A DNA stretch of 64,000 bases from Hygrophila difformis (GCA_030278955.1 JAOANR010000014.1:1431920-1495919); one strand, 5' to 3'. Positions 23,047 to 37,200 are shown, counted from the first letter of the stretch. Program-made: numbers and translations. The notes: generated by a model from the sequence alone, not told the origin.

Positions 23047-26000
23047 TCAACTACAACGTGCATTGCTATCCGATATAATGTTTTCGAGCTCTTCAATAAT
23101 TACATCATAGCAGAAGACATACTGCTCCTGCAAAGATAGAGGGCATGTTGAATCGGACTTGCCAAACATGTCATGACCTTAAATGCCATTCACACCATCA
23201 TCATTCATAACAAAAAGATACACAAGTCATAAGTTTGGATGGATATACATAGATCATGATGAAATCGAACTATAACTGAATTCCTTGCTGCTTAAGAGTA
23301 ATCTCCATATTCAAAATCCAAATGCAGCACAAGTGGAAAAATCTATGAACTTAATTTTTCCCTAATTAACAAAGCATTCATACAATACTATAATGTTCCC
23401 TTTGTACCAATCCCTCAGCAATCATCCGAGATTAGTACAACATGGAGAACATAAAATTCATTTGTGAATGGATTCAAATTTTCTCCTAATTCTAAATGCA
23501 AGAACTTTGGACACTCTCATGGGGACCTTCATTTGTCAAACTTAATTTTTACTTGTAAGATGGACTGCAGTTTACACGCTTTTGATGAAAGAATAACTGA
23601 ATTATAATGTTGGTGAATATCAAGAAAATTTACCAGCGTTTGCACCATTCCAATTCGCTGGGACCGAAAAGTGGTTACAGTATTAACAAGATCCAAAGCA
23701 GTCATATCCCCTATCAAAATTCTTTGGATTGTGTTGTGGATGACACAATATGTTCCAGTCCTACCAATACCTGCACTGTAAATGAAAAAGTTTTGAGGAA
23801 AAAAGGGTAAAAACAAAAAGCAGAAGAATTTGGGGGATTACATTAAGAAAAAGCCAAACCTGCAGTGAACTACTACTGGTCCAACACTGGGTGGAACACA
23901 AGATACTCTTTTGAAGATTTCACGAACAGCAAGTGTGTCTTTTGGTACTCCATGATCTGGCCATTCAGGATACTGAACATGCAATACAGACAGAGGCAGC
24001 TCCTCTGACTGAAAATAAAAAGGACAATGAAACAAACCACTTTAAAATTATTTTCTTGCTAAGAGCAGTTCCATCTTTGTCCAGACTCCAGAGTATTTCA
24101 AAAAACATACAACCACTAGTAGTAACGAGTGTTCTGAGTACTAAGCTACCTAATGTGTTACGGAAGTTACAATTCAAACGGGTTTGGATATGGTTCTGAA
24201 TGGGTGACATTCAACATGTGCTAGCATGCTGGCCTGATGAGGTGTGTGTGCTGGGTGTTAATGAGGTGTGTGCGTGGTATTTAATGGTGTTATTAGGGCT
24301 CAGCACATACAAAGCACCCATTCAACTCATTCAGCACATACAACAATACAAAGCACTACTTTAGCACCTGTTGATTCAGCTCCCAAACCAAATCCAATTC
24401 AAACTTATAAAGGACAGACTGGAAATTCAGCATTAAATTCATATGGCCTGGAATCACAGAAAACTATGGTTCTAAACCTCATTGAATTCTAATTTCTAAG
24501 ATTCTGGAACCTTAACCAAATTCAATTCTAGCAAACAGTTTGTAATATACACCCAATGGGTTGCTACACCACTTCTTGAGACTAGCCTCACCTCTTTGTA
24601 TTTCACTTCTAAGCATCGCAATATTAATGAATTATCAGATGTGTGTATCCAATTGGTGGAGATGCATATGTTACCAACTTCTCTAGGTCCATCCTCTGCT
24701 TGGAAATAATCAACACACTTCACTGTCTGCGTTCAGAGTGTCGAAAGACCAAAAAAATATCAGAGTACCAGTAGCAAAGAATATGTCACAAATGAAATTT
24801 GCAAGAAACTGATCAGTTTTTACAAATTAACAAGATGATTTTCAAGCTGGAGTTCAACCAAAGACTTGTTTTTATAATTTATAAAATATGAATCAAATCT
24901 AAATACCAAATTACAACCTATTCAATTTATCAATGTACAATGTAATTTTTTGAGCATTTTAAAATAATATACAGTTATGTATTTTTATTAAATTAGAACT
25001 CGAATTCAAGCACGATTCATTTAGTCTATGTTTGGTTCTTGGAATTTACAAGAGAATGGGAAAAATGAAAGAAATGAAAGGAAATTTATGGAAATTAAAA
25101 AATTCTTTTAACATGTTAGGCTGTAATAGGGGGGGGAAAAGCGATAAAAAATAATACTACTAATAAAAGTATAAAACTATAAACATGTATGGTTATGCCT
25201 AGGCCTTTTTCTTTACATTCTAAGCTTGTATGCATTGTTGCACATGGCTTTTGCTTAGATTGTTGGGTGTTCTTAGATGGCTGGTCGTCTTGTCTGTACC
25301 TTGTATTAAAAAATTACAAGGTGTGATAATTCTCATTAGATACTTTGGTTTGTTGAGATACATAGTTAATTAGGATTTACTTGTGGAAAAAAAAAAAAAA
25401 AAAAAAGGAGTAAGTTGCTATAAAGCGGGTAATACTGATTGCAGATATGAGTACTTACATGGTAATTGTCCACCAACCGAGTGAGCATTACTATGACAGG
25501 GCAGCGACACTGGATTATCATTTCCCAGAAGTCCTCACAGGTATGTGAAAGTGGGCCTTGAGTTGCGATAAAGCGAGTAACACTTTCAGAAGTCTACAAT
25601 CAAAAGAGACAATTTTGATGCACAAAGAATGACACATAGAAATAATGCATATTCAAATTTCAAACCAGGATGAGAATTGAAATCAAATCCCACCATGATT
25701 AAACTAGCATTGATATATCCCTTAGCTGAAGATCTGTAATCTGAAGACTGCATCAAGATGACCCTGTTGTCATCAACTGCAGCAATGAACAATAAAAGCA
25801 ATTAGTTCGGGAACGTGCAGTTATAAATGATAAGTAGATTTCTCACTACTTAGCATACATGGCAGAACATCAAGGTAACGATTCTTTGAGCAATTTAAGC
25901 TGTTGAGAGCAACAGTACACCTAGCCCTCATGTCCACAGCCCTCATTCTATTAGCCTGCAATAAAGGAGATGCTCCTTCAACAACATATAGTATGATACA

Positions 26001-26449
26001 GAATTCCATCCCGCACATTACACATTGCAGAATTCAATACCTTATGACCAAAGATCAAACTAACATAGATCTAAAAAACTGTCAGCAAAAAGGAAATCAA
26101 GGATCATTAATCGCATCAACAGAAACACAGTAGGTACCCAAGGTAACAATTGAAGCATAAAAATAGAAGTAAGGGAACACCATGAAAAATAAGATATCTA
26201 GAAACCACTCCGAAAAGTAACGAAAAACTGCAATACCTGCAAGGTTTGGAACTCTTGAAGGATCTTTTGGGGAGAATTAAATTTTTTGGCTTTGAAGCAT
26301 TCAAGGGCTTGAGAGCAGTGGCGCAGCTGATCAGCGGACAGAGTAAACCTAGGCATCGACGAATCGCGGGTGAAATTAAAGGGTACGGGCACCGCCGGAG
26401 AAGGTATGGTGTCGTGTGTGGAAAGCGCTTTAGCGGAAGGGGTGGCCAT
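23047..26449 (-). CDS. PTP1: Protein tyrosine phosphatase, plant PTP1 type
   Basis: Eight minus-strand exons in phase: 26237-26449, 25859-25955, 25694-25776, 25459-25593, 24592-24726, 23860-24008, 23634-23775 and 23047-23127 (1035 nt, 344 aa). Arabidopsis PTP1 is about 340 aa. The classical PTP domain fills residues from about 70 to the end. It has the WPD loop ([10 protein letters not shown], Asp239), the signature [10 protein letters not shown] with nucleophile Cys270 and Arg276 (split by an intron after Cys-Ser phase 2), and the Q loop [15 protein letters not shown] in exon 5 is also conserved. Exon 5 is taken to start at 24726 (GCAG|ACAGTG) because the next possible AG would put a stop in frame. 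The first 70 residues are Ser/Pro-rich and poorly conserved. In Arabidopsis the enzyme dephosphorylates MAP kinases such as MPK4 and MPK6. The last exon is short and ends SDSNARCS. Confidence 0.92.
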
Positions 26450-26505
26450 CGCCGGCCGTCGGCCGGTGCGACGGTTCCCTACGACGTTACCCGTGGTTAT
26501 AGACG

Positions 26506-26514
26506 TTAGGGTTT
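26506..26514 (-). promoter_or_regulatory. Telo-box upstream of the phosphatase gene
   Basis: AAACCCTAA on the minus strand, 57 bp upstream of the ATG. Telo-boxes are common near transcription starts of housekeeping genes in plants. A function here is inferred only from the match and position. Confidence 0.45.
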
Positions 26515-27150
26515 CCCAACAACCTTTTCCCCTTGGCTTCCAAAGTGTCCTGACTCCTGACCGACGCCGTTAGTTATAACCGTTACGCGCTTCGGTTTAC
26601 ATTATGAAGAAGAGGAAAATTGAAAATGGACGGGAAAAAAGGTAACCACGCTCTACCTCTACGCCTACCTTTTCTTGGTTTGCAAGTATTAGAGCCTATT
26701 TATCGGGACATATACTATCTCCCATTTTCGTTATTTAATTTTGATTCACCTTAATATAATAGTTATAGAACAAAAAAAAATATAGTAATATTGTTAAAAA
26801 TATACATTAAATTGCGTACACCGAGTAAATGTTACGAAAAATAGAATAAGTATTAATATAGGAGTAATTAATATTAATCCTGACGGGAGCTTATGATTGA
26901 TTATCATTAATCAATCCTATCACCAAAGTGAACACTCCCACCAATCAAAGCAAAATCAGATGACATGTTTGGCAATTAACTGTTAACTCTTAATTTATAT
27001 GTGAGTAATAAATTAGTCAAAATTAGCTGTTTGGTAATTTTGATGCCAATTTTTTGTTTACAATAAGCTAAAATTCAAAATGACCTATTTGCATTGGTTT
27101 CAAAAAGAGTTGATTGGACATTGTTTTATGTTATTTTGTCTTTTTAAATA

Positions 27151-27410
27151 CTCACTCTTGCCCAACTAAGATATCATGTTTGACTTTTGCACACAATCCA
27201 ATGCACTTTTTTAATCATAAATATCTCAAAATATATAAAAATAAAAATTATGTAAAATATATATTCTATAATTATACAATTAAACGAATCTAACAAGATC
27301 AAACTCGATTATTTTTTTTCAATTATATACTTACAATAATATTGAGTCAAAGTTGAACAATGAACAGTGATAAAAAATCAAACATAACATCTAAGGTGGG
27401 ACGGAGGGAG
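27151..27410. mobile_element. Stowaway-like MITE
   Basis: TA|CTCACTCTTGCCCAACTAAG at left and TCTAAGGTGGGACGGAGGGAG|TA at right form inverted ends of about 35 bp. Of the same subtype as 49193 and 49880 (shared ATGCACTTTTT..AATCATAAATATCTC). Confidence 0.85.
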
Positions 27411-27977
27411 TAAGATATTTTATCTCAAATTGTGAGACAAATTAACTGATTGAGTTTAGCTTTTTTGATAAACAAAGCCATAATTGTTTTTTTTTCCTTT
27501 TCTAGATTCTTTCCCTTTCTACAATGCCTTGGAGATTCACTAGCAAAATTTGTGAGACTGGAGCTTTTTATTCGAACACGCTCATTTCTTCAATTTCAAT
27601 CATATATTTTTGATGAAATGAAATGGTGTTGCAATCGCACATCGCTAAGCTAAACAAGTTTGAATCTGTAAAAGTATGACATTTAAACATAAAGAAGAAT
27701 GGCTTGTTTTCGTCTCTTTCAACAAATTTTTTTCCTATTTTTATGACATGTTTCTGAAATATGTAAAATTGCTAGATAGGCATATATCCCGTCGTCTGTA
27801 TGCTGATGGCGGCTTCTATTAAGTACAGATTGGGAATGCACGTCTGATCTCAGACTTGAAGCAAGCAGCATAATGGGAAGGTAATGAATGCTTATCAGCT
27901 CAACACAATATATAATGTCCCCAAAATGTTGATACAACTGTGAATATATATTTCGAGAGTCGTGCACGCAGCAGCAA

Positions 27978-30681
27978 CTATCGGCCGCTCTCAAATCCAG
28001 CAACCGAAGCCTGCTTCTTCTGCTCTGGCGATGGAGGATTTTTTTTCCCTGGTCCAGAAGAGACCTTAACCATGGCAGGTCTTAAAAGTCGCTCCCCAAG
28101 TAAAAAACCCCTGCGCATTTCCTGTATAACTATTCCTTCCTTGAACTGGTGCGACTCCTCTCTAGCAATTGCCTCGTGCACCTATATAACAGCAGAGTGA
28201 TGCATGGTCATTCTGAGAAACCCTTATTACACAGGCAACAAAATGTAACTTTAAGGCTTCGTTTAACATCTCATAAGATTAGTATTTGCCTCTAATATGA
28301 AAAGCTTATAAGATGTTGTGATAAGTGCGTAGCCTGACTCTCTAAGAGCAAAGATATTGGCATTTACATTCACAAATAAATCAGAAGGAAACACAAATTA
28401 AGGGAGCGGAGCTGAAGTTGAAGCTAATCAACAATTTCTAATCCACAATAACAAATTTGCCAGATTTGCATTTTGCACAGGCAAATCGAACAGGGTTTCA
28501 CTTTATAGACGACATTCCCTTTGTGAAATGACAAGGAAAAAGATTCTAGATGTTGGCCAAAATTGTATGAAGTAAATGAGGTTATATAAACAAGTAGTAC
28601 AAATTATGTATTAAAATGGCTATTTGCATATTTTCTAAGATCCCGATTTTCACTGTGAAAGAAATTCACCTCTCCATAAGTTACTATAAGAAAGGGCATG
28701 AAAAAATGGGAAAAGAAAACAACAATAATCAACTTTCTATCCAAATCTTTTTTAGAGCAAACAAAGAAATTTTCTTTTTGTTTCCTCATTTCCTCTGCGC
28801 CAAAGACTCACAAACAAAGTTTAGTTTCTTTTCTTTTCTCATAAATTAGGAACCCCTAAGCTAAACATAAAGATTAGCATGTAAAGTTTACTACCACAGA
28901 AAAACACAGAAATATATACGTGGGCATGACAATAAGTAACAGAAGGGAAACAAATATGCAGGTACAACAAACCCTAGATAGATAAAGAAGACAGAGTCTT
29001 ACCGAAGGATCAAATGACTTCCCCACTGTGGGAACAACAGCCACCCTCAAACTCCTCATAATTTCCACAAACTGCTTATATATGCCTTGATAACTTGCAT
29101 CGATACGCTTTTCCTTGTCAGTTTCTAGTTTGAGCTGTTGTTTGGCTCTCTCAAAACTATCAACCATTGGCAAAAGACTCTCAATCACTTCTCCTTGAGC
29201 ATCACTTCTTACAGTCAACCTTTCCTTTTCTGATCTTTTTCGGTAGTTATCAAAATCAGCTTGCAACCGAACATATTTTTCCTTTCCTGAAGATAACTCT
29301 GCAGACAACGCTGTAATTCTTTTGGCCAGCTCATTTTTCTCTTTGTCAATAGTAAAGATCGCATCTTCAACTTCATATATAACCTTCTCATCTCCTTCTA
29401 AGATTGCTCTCTTGTACGCCTGCATAAGGGACCTCAAATTTGATGGAAGCTTTTTGTCTTCTGCATTTTCTGCCCCTGTGAACTCATCCAAACCAGATCC
29501 CTGTACATGTTTCCATTGGTCCATTTTATAGGCCAGAATGTGAAGGTAGCAAGGCACGCGCGCGCGCACGCGCACACACAAAATTAATATTAAAAAAATG
29601 AAACCGGACAAATACCACAAATACAAGTTGTGCTATAGATCATGCATTTGGTGCAAAACGGATGCTGAAACTAATATTTGAAAGAGACAGAAGGAATAGA
29701 TGATAAACTGGAAATTTCCCTTGTCAAGTTAAAACATATAACAGACTGTCACTCATTTGATAGTTCTGCATAACATTCTTAATGATTTATCATCCAACTG
29801 TCAAATGCAAAAGCAAGAGTGAATTCATAGATGCCCCCAAACTCCACCCGCTGATTGCACCATGAAATCTACTTGAAGAGACATTGAATCCTAGATCGTT
29901 TTGCGAATAAAACACACTTCATTCGAAGAGATTCCAGAGACTCATTTGATGGACTTGAATATAACCACTATTTAACTTAACACATGCTTATTTTCAACAC
30001 TAAATCGTTTGGTCAGTCACAGTGAAAAATCTGTGCATTGTGGCCAACGGCACATCAATATTTTGTAGTTCCGTTTTCAACCCCAAAATCAAGCTAAAAA
30101 AACTAACCAAACACATTCAAATTAAACAAGATTCCAGAATTTCCAAAATGCCAGGGAGTAAAGTATGATTGCTGAATTATCCCATTGAGTTGTACTGTAC
30201 ATAATCACCCAAACAAATTAAGGTTTTCAACTCTCTACCCTAAATTAAACGAAAACAGCAATACAAGAAACGACACGAGCACTGAGCAGACCCAATCAAG
30301 TATTACTAAGTTGCTATATCCCCATTGAGCATACAACGTGACTGTGACAATAACAAATTCGATTACAAAGAAAGAGTAAAATACCTGGTGAGGTTGATTG
30401 TCTTGCCCGGCTGAGACAGAGGGGTTGGGAAAAGAACGGTTGCCATATTTGCACCAAAGGTCAGTAGGCCCTGAATTCCCAAATTTCCTATATGGATCGA
30501 AAAGGGGAGAAAAAGAGAGGGCTGTTGCAGTTGAGATGGGTTTCCTGTGAACTGGCCCATGTAGAAGATTCTTACCGTGTTGAAGGGATACATGTTTGGA
30601 CAGCTTGGTAGGTGTTGAAGCCGAAAAGAAACTTTGTGGATTGTGGATAGAGAAAGCGTTGGAGAGAGGAGAAGTGGCCAT
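27978..30681 (-). CDS. CGE1: GrpE co-chaperone, plastid type
   Basis: Three minus-strand exons in phase: 30385-30681, 29003-29500 and 27978-28181 (999 nt, 332 aa). Arabidopsis CGE proteins are about 320 aa. Residues 1-99 are Ser/Pro-rich with few acidic residues, as in a chloroplast transit peptide. Residues 120-185 form the long helix of GrpE (acidic/basic heptads), followed by the signature region (ADFDNYRKRSEKE, LLPMVDSFERA) and the beta domain in exon 3 (GIVIQEMRRGFLLGERLLRPAMVKV). GrpE dimers promote ADP release from stromal Hsp70. The start is ATG at 30681; an upstream in-frame stretch only opens with TTG. The donor after exon 2 is TTCG|GTAAGA. The gene faces away from PWD across a short shared promoter. 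Confidence 0.93.
29554..29580. repeat. Alternating purine-pyrimidine tract in GrpE intron 1
   Basis: About 27 bp of strictly alternating GC/AC steps (GCACGCGCGCGCGC followed by ACGCGCACACACA), 54 bp upstream of the exon 2 acceptor at 29501 on the minus strand. Such tracts can form Z-DNA in principle. Confidence 0.6.
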
Positions 30682-31104
30682 TCTTGCTTCCCGGATTGTT
30701 GCTACTTGGAGGAGGAGAGGCAACAGCGCGGCCAAAGAAAGAAAACGAACCTCAATCCTCGAGATTATTACACCTTAGTTGTAAATGCCTAAATGGGTTT
30801 ATACTTTATAGCACCTCCAAATCTTGATGGGTCTCTGATGTCGAAGCAACTAGAGAGAGCCCCAGGATGGGCCTTTGCCCCTTTGGTACAAACAACACTA
30901 CTTAAAAATAAAAATAAAAATGACTAATGGGCAAAAGATCTCTCTGCACGTGTCAGTCATAAATATCTTCACTCTCCAGTCTCCAATGCAATGAAGAGTA
31001 CAGATTCAATCAAAATCATCATCTTGTTTATAAAGCGCACATGAAATCAGCCTTACAAGATTTGCAGCACAATAATCAGCTTTCTCGGTTCCATTTCCAC
31101 GGCA
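30682..31104. promoter_or_regulatory. Divergent promoter of GrpE and PWD
   Basis: Only 423 bp separate the two start codons. It contains TGGGCC (site II/TCP type) at 30868-30873, a G-box CACGTGTC at 30947-30954 and AAATATCT at 30961-30968, one base short of the evening element. Starch-degradation genes such as PWD are clock-regulated in Arabidopsis, so the last two sites may serve the + gene and the site II element either. This assignment is inference. Confidence 0.6.
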
Positions 31105-34100
31105 ATGGACTACAGCCGGATGCTATTGCACTGCAATTTTCCTTCTACTTCTAAAGCTCATTCTCGATGCACTGCCTACGGTAATATCCCATCCAAATTT
31201 CTTCACCACAAAGTCTCGATTACTCTGTCGCATAGGAGATGTCTGGGCTTTCTTTCTTCTAATCGTATCAAAATGACTGTCTCTGCTGTGTCTGCCCTTG
31301 AAACAAGGTAAAGTTTTCTACTTGCGAATTAAAACTTTTACGGTTGCATACTTAGAGATATTAATTGTTGAAGATAGGTCTCTTAATTGTTGTAAAGATT
31401 GAATCTTGCTGTTGAAATTACTGTAGTAATGGAAAATTCAGAAGGGCCCTTACCAACCTGTTCTTTGTCTTGTATCTTATGGCATCAGGGAGAAAGAAAC
31501 GGGGAAGGGGAAGCCTAAAAACTCTGGGGTTGACAAGGTGAAGCTAAAATTTATGGTAGAACATCAAGTTAAATTCGGGGAGCATGTTGCGATATTGGGG
31601 TCCGTGGCAGAGTTGGGATCCTGGAAAAGGAGGGTGCTGATGAATTGGACTGAAAAAGGATGGGTTTGTGATTTGGAAATGGCGTACAATGAAGAGCCTG
31701 TTCAGTACAAATTTGTGATAGTGGGGAAGGATGAAAAATTAACATGGGAAACTGGTGATAACCGCATTCTAAAGTTTCCGGGAAAAGGAAGTTTCAGTGT
31801 TGTTTGTAAGTGGAACAAAACTAAGGAACATGTAGAAGTTTTGCCCCTCGCTGAAGAAGGTGAAGTAGTAGAGACTGAAGACAGTGAGCTTAGTGTTTCT
31901 GATACGTTGGACGAGGCTGTTGCTACAAGTCCATTTGTGGAGCAATGGCAGGGAAAAAATGTTTCATTTGTTAATTCGAAGGATCATCTGGATTCTGAAA
32001 AGGAGACAAAATGGGATACATCAGGACTTGAAGGCATCCCTTTGAAGCTAGTGGAAGGTGATCGCAGTGCCCGGAACTGGTGGAGGAAGGTATAAATGAT
32101 TTTGATTAACCTTAGAACAACATGAAATTTTGTTCTACTCAGGCATCATTTGCCAGTGCGAAACTTTTTAATAATTCTATGTTTGTATTTACAAGAAGCA
32201 GAACTCCAAAGTAATATCCCCTTGTTTCTTCAGCATCTCTTGTCATTGATATGTTGACTTGACTATATTCTTTGTCGCTTTACAAGAAATAACACTTGAC
32301 AATAGAGATAGTTCTATCCTCGTATTCCAATTGTGTAATGTACTCTTGTGATTTTTCCTCCTCCGATGGCCCATGTTCATCTTAATTATTGGCCAGATAC
32401 GTAGTCCTGTATGATTAATTCTTTCTTTGATTTCTTCCTTTCTCTAACATTGATACCATGTTTCCTGTATTTTTGGTTGTGTAGCTTGAACTTGTTCGAG
32501 AGCTTTTGCTAGAAAACATGGATAATGGAAATCGCCTGGAAGTTCTTACATATTCAGCAATATACCTGAAGGTTTTGGAAAAAAATAATTCTTCTTTTTG
32601 CTTGTGACAGATCAGTCTGTGGGTTTAACAGGTGAAGTTTTTCTGTAGTGGATAAACATTGGTCAGATTCCTTGCTTTGAAGATGGTAGTCATCGTCGCC
32701 CAAACAGGCATGCTGAGATTTCCAGTCTTATATTTCGTGAACTGGAAAGAATTTACAGCAAGAAAGACACTACTCTTGAGGTCTCTTTCTGCTAATTACA
32801 CAAATGTCTGATTTTGGGCAAATGGTTTATGATGTTTTCATTGACTGAACAATATGCTACAGCATATGATTTCATTTTGAATCAATAATGAGTAATGACT
32901 GAATGTGGATGCATATTAAAGAGAGAATTTTTATGTGAAATGTTGTGTGTGTAGGAGTTGGTTGCTTGTGCATTTTGAACATCTTATAAATAGTGGCCCA
33001 ATTCTATTTCAAAGGAATTAAGAAAGACATGTCATTACACAACTCGGTTTCTGTTTATAATACTCCTCCCACCCCCTTCCCCTTCACTTGCCTGTGACCG
33101 GTGATATGTTTTAAGCCTAACATATATCTGCTTATATGCAGGAAACCATTGTTATCCGCAAGCTTCATCCTTGCTTACCTTCTTTTAAGGCAGAATTCAC
33201 TGTATCTGTTCCATTAACAAGAATTCGTGATATTGCTCATAGAAATGATGTCCCTCATGGTCTTAAGGTTATCAATTATCTTTTACTCTTTAACTGATTG
33301 TATGAAGTCGGAGTATTTTTGTTGAGTGTGGAGTTGTTTTGTATGTGAAATACAAACCCATTCTACACTGGACAGTTTCTGTTATTAACATAGAAAGTTT
33401 CACTGCAGCAAGAAATTAAGCATACAATACAAAACAAGCTTCACAGAAATGCTGGCCCAGAAGATTTAATTGCCACAGAAGCCATGCTTGCCAGAATAAC
33501 AAAAAATCCTGGAGAATACAGTGAAGCTTTTGTTGAGCAATTCAAGATATTTCATCGAGAGCTTAAAGATTTTTTTAATGCTGGAAGGTAGTATATTTAA
33601 GATATTATTCTCTTGCCTCTTTTCGGGTTCAGGTATTCTCTGATAATTGTGATTGTTTATATTTTAACCTTCTTTAAAGGGATAACATGCCCTGAAAGTC
33701 AGCAGAAGCACATACACTATTTTTTTGGCAATCTCACTGGGAATTCTTTTTCTTTTTTGGTAGTATATATTTTAGCTGTTGTCCTATTTATTTACTATAC
33801 TATATTGAGAACTCATCAATTGCATTTTTGATTCTTTGCTTATTATACATTTTATTAAAGTTTGGAAGAAAAATTGGAGTCAATTAGAGATTCACTGGAT
33901 CAAAGCTCTGAAGCAATGCCTGCATTTTTAGAGGCTAAAAAGGTATCGCTTGTGACAACCTTCTGCTACAGTGCTACTGAACACATAAGTAGCATTCAAT
34001 CACCACATCCTCGTATTGGAATTTCTCAGTTCTTTATTACTTCAGGAACTGGATAATTTGGACACTAATTCTTCTGAGAGTGAATCAATGAGAGTGCTTT

Positions 34101-34208
34101 TGAAAGTAATACAAGCTTTGAACAATCTTCGTCAAGAAATAGAAAATGGTCTTGAGAGTGGCCTTCGTAATGATGCTCCTGATGCTGCAATAGCCATGCG
34201 CCAAAAAG

Positions 34209-34265
<57 letters not shown>

Positions 34266-37200
34266 TTTCATGATGATCCTGAAAGAATCTAACTGTCTGC
34301 AGTGGCGTCTTTGTGAGATTGGGCTTGAAGACTATGCATTTGTTCTTTTAAGCAGGTATTGTATCAAATTTATGTTTCATAATGCATTACTCTTTGGGCC
34401 ACAGCTGGTTCGTGTGTGTTGAGTGTCCCACAGCGGTAAAGTGGGAGGATCTACTCCATCTATTGCTAGTTAGTTTTGGGTTGGCACCTCCTATGGTTTT
34501 TTAACTGAAATGAATCAAAACATGTACAAAAGTACAGTAACAAATTAAGAAATATATATATATAAAAATATGTATATACATATATATATATATATATATT
34601 CAACAAATCATGAAAATACCACCCCTAAGCATATTTGAAAGTGATTACCCTCAAAATTAAGATTAACTGAATGTGTTGTTAGGAATCAGGTTCATTCTCA
34701 TTCCTGCAAACTAGCCGTGCCCTTAAATAAAATATACTCCACTTAATAATTGATTCCAGTCATTACTAGTATCTTTTAGTTCATTGCTTGTGGAATTTGA
34801 CTGGGATATCCCTTTCCTCTCAAGGCCTTACTGGCACAGAACATATAGAATTATCATCCTAGCTGTCTTCTCCTCTTTTCCTCTTCTCTTATTTGTTGAA
34901 GACGCACTTCCTTCAGCTCTGTGGTTTGCAGTGTCTTACCATGCCTTGGATGTACATAGAAGATGTGTGCTTGATAAAGATCTGTTTGTGTAATAATTTA
35001 ATTAAGAAAACAACTTCTAGCATATTCCCTGCATCTTGATACTGGGTTCTCATTTTCTGTCCTGATAAATTTAAATGTCATTTACGAAAATTTGCTCTTT
35101 GTATTCTGAGAAGGAAAATATGCTGGACACATTATATATTACAGCCTGCAAACTCTATTTCTCCAGTGGATCCATGGAACATAGAACCACCAATGGAATC
35201 TGAGAACCGGCAGTATCTCTTTGCAGGTTTCTTAATGCACTTGAAGCCATTGGTGGATCAGGTTGGCTAATAGAAAATGCAGAGCAAAATAATGTAAGCT
35301 TTTGGAGTGATGCTCTTGCAGCTCTTGTCTTCAGTGTCCTCCAATTGGGCCAATCTGGCTGGAAGCCTCAAGAGTGCAGAGTCATTAGGAATGAACTATT
35401 AGCATGGCAAGATAAAGGCCTTCAAGAAACTGAAGGTACTTTTTCTTTGATAGGTCGGTTCTTCAGAAAGCATACCAATTCGCTAAGATACCTATCTGTG
35501 ATCACTTCAAGGTAATGAAAATGGTAAAAGAATTTGGGCTTTGAGGCTTAAAGCTACACTTGATAGAGCTAAGAGACTGACTGAAGAATTTTCCGACAAA
35601 CTTCTTTATATATTCCCCCAAAGGGTTCAGGTAATGATAATTAGCTCATCAAGTTATAATGGTCTCATTTTTATTTTTACTTTATTTTATACACCACGAA
35701 TTAATGTTCCATTAGTCACTTGATTCATGCAACTCATTGCCATGAATTTTTATGAGGTAAGTTCTGAGCTTTGGTAGCAGCTGATACAGCACCTTTGTCT
35801 ACTGTTGATCCTTGCAGTTACTAGGAAAAGCTTTCGGAATTCCTGAGAATACTGTGAGGACATATACTGAAGCTGAGATCCGTGCAAGGTATGGTATTGT
35901 GTAACTTGTCTATTTCAATAATGAATGTGGTGTAAGTTCAAGTCTTCACTCTTATTTTCGAATGGAAAAATAGTGTAATTTTTCAGGTTTCAAAACTCTG
36001 TACCATTCTTTTAAAGGCTGTTAGGGGTGTTCTTGGATCTCAAGGTTGGGACATTATTGTCCCTGGGGCTACTTCTGGTACACTCATCCAGGTATTTGCA
36101 TAATATAAGCACATTTGTGTTACGAGCACTCTCTTAACTTTATGCCCCTGATATCAAACTTGTGTCCATGCTGTTTACATATCCTTGCTGTTATCGGACA
36201 TATTTACATGTCTTTATGAATTTGAACTTCAGGTGGAGAACATTGTTCCTGGGGCAGTACCATCATCTGTAGAAGGACCCATTATTCTAGTTGTTAACAG
36301 AGCTGATGGAGATGAAGAGGTCTTCTTTTTTTAAACTTTTTCTTATTGAAATGCTTGAGAAGAATTATAGAAGTTTCCACTGGTGTGTTGTACAATCAAG
36401 TAAATGTTGTTTATTTGTTCGCTGCTGCCAGGTGACAGCAGCTGGATCGAATGTTGCTGGAATTATACTTATGCAAGAGCTGCCTCATTTGTCACATCTT
36501 GGAGTTAGAGCTCGTCAAGTAAGCCTTACCCCATATTTGTTCTGTTTTCATCATTTGTTCTGGAATGTATTGAAAGCAGCCAGATGAATGTATCCATCTG
36601 TGAATTGCAGGAAAAGGTAGTATTCGTGACTTGTGAGGATGATGAGAAGGTTGCAGATATACGAACACTAAATGGAAAATTTGTGAGGTTGGAAGCATTA
36701 TCATCAGGTGTCAGCTTGACTGAAACTTCGACAAATAGCAGTAACGGTAACGTTCCATTGGGAAAGCAATCAACCACAGAAAATAACAGTTCATCGCCTA
36801 CTGTAAAAGCCTCCGACATCAGTCAGGTATGAATGGCCAAACGAGCGCATTATTTTCCAGTGCATTCTGATGATGATGAATGCTGCTATACAGGTTGAAG
36901 CAACTGGAGGCGTTGTATTGCTTGGGGATGCTGCTCTACAGACCTCGGGTGCAAAAGCTACAGCTTGTGGTACTCTAGCGTCTTTGGCTGCTGCGTCAAG
37001 GAAAGGTATGCAAATTCCACCGAAGTTGTATTGTTATTGTTAAGGCACAAAGCATGAATGTAATGCTGTCCCTATCTCCGAATGACAGTGTACAACGAAC
37101 TAGGAGTTCCTGCATCATTCAAGGTCCCAAACGGTGCTGTTCTACCTTTCGGTTCTATGGAATTGGCTTTGGAATCCAGCGGTTCAATGGCAACTTTCAG

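Larger units (their letters stand above)
26450..27977. other. Gap between phosphatase promoter and GrpE 3' end
   Basis: Apart from the phosphatase promoter at its left and the GrpE 3' UTR at its right, it contains one good Stowaway copy (27151-27410) and a degraded one at about 26730-26875. No gene seen. Confidence 0.55.
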
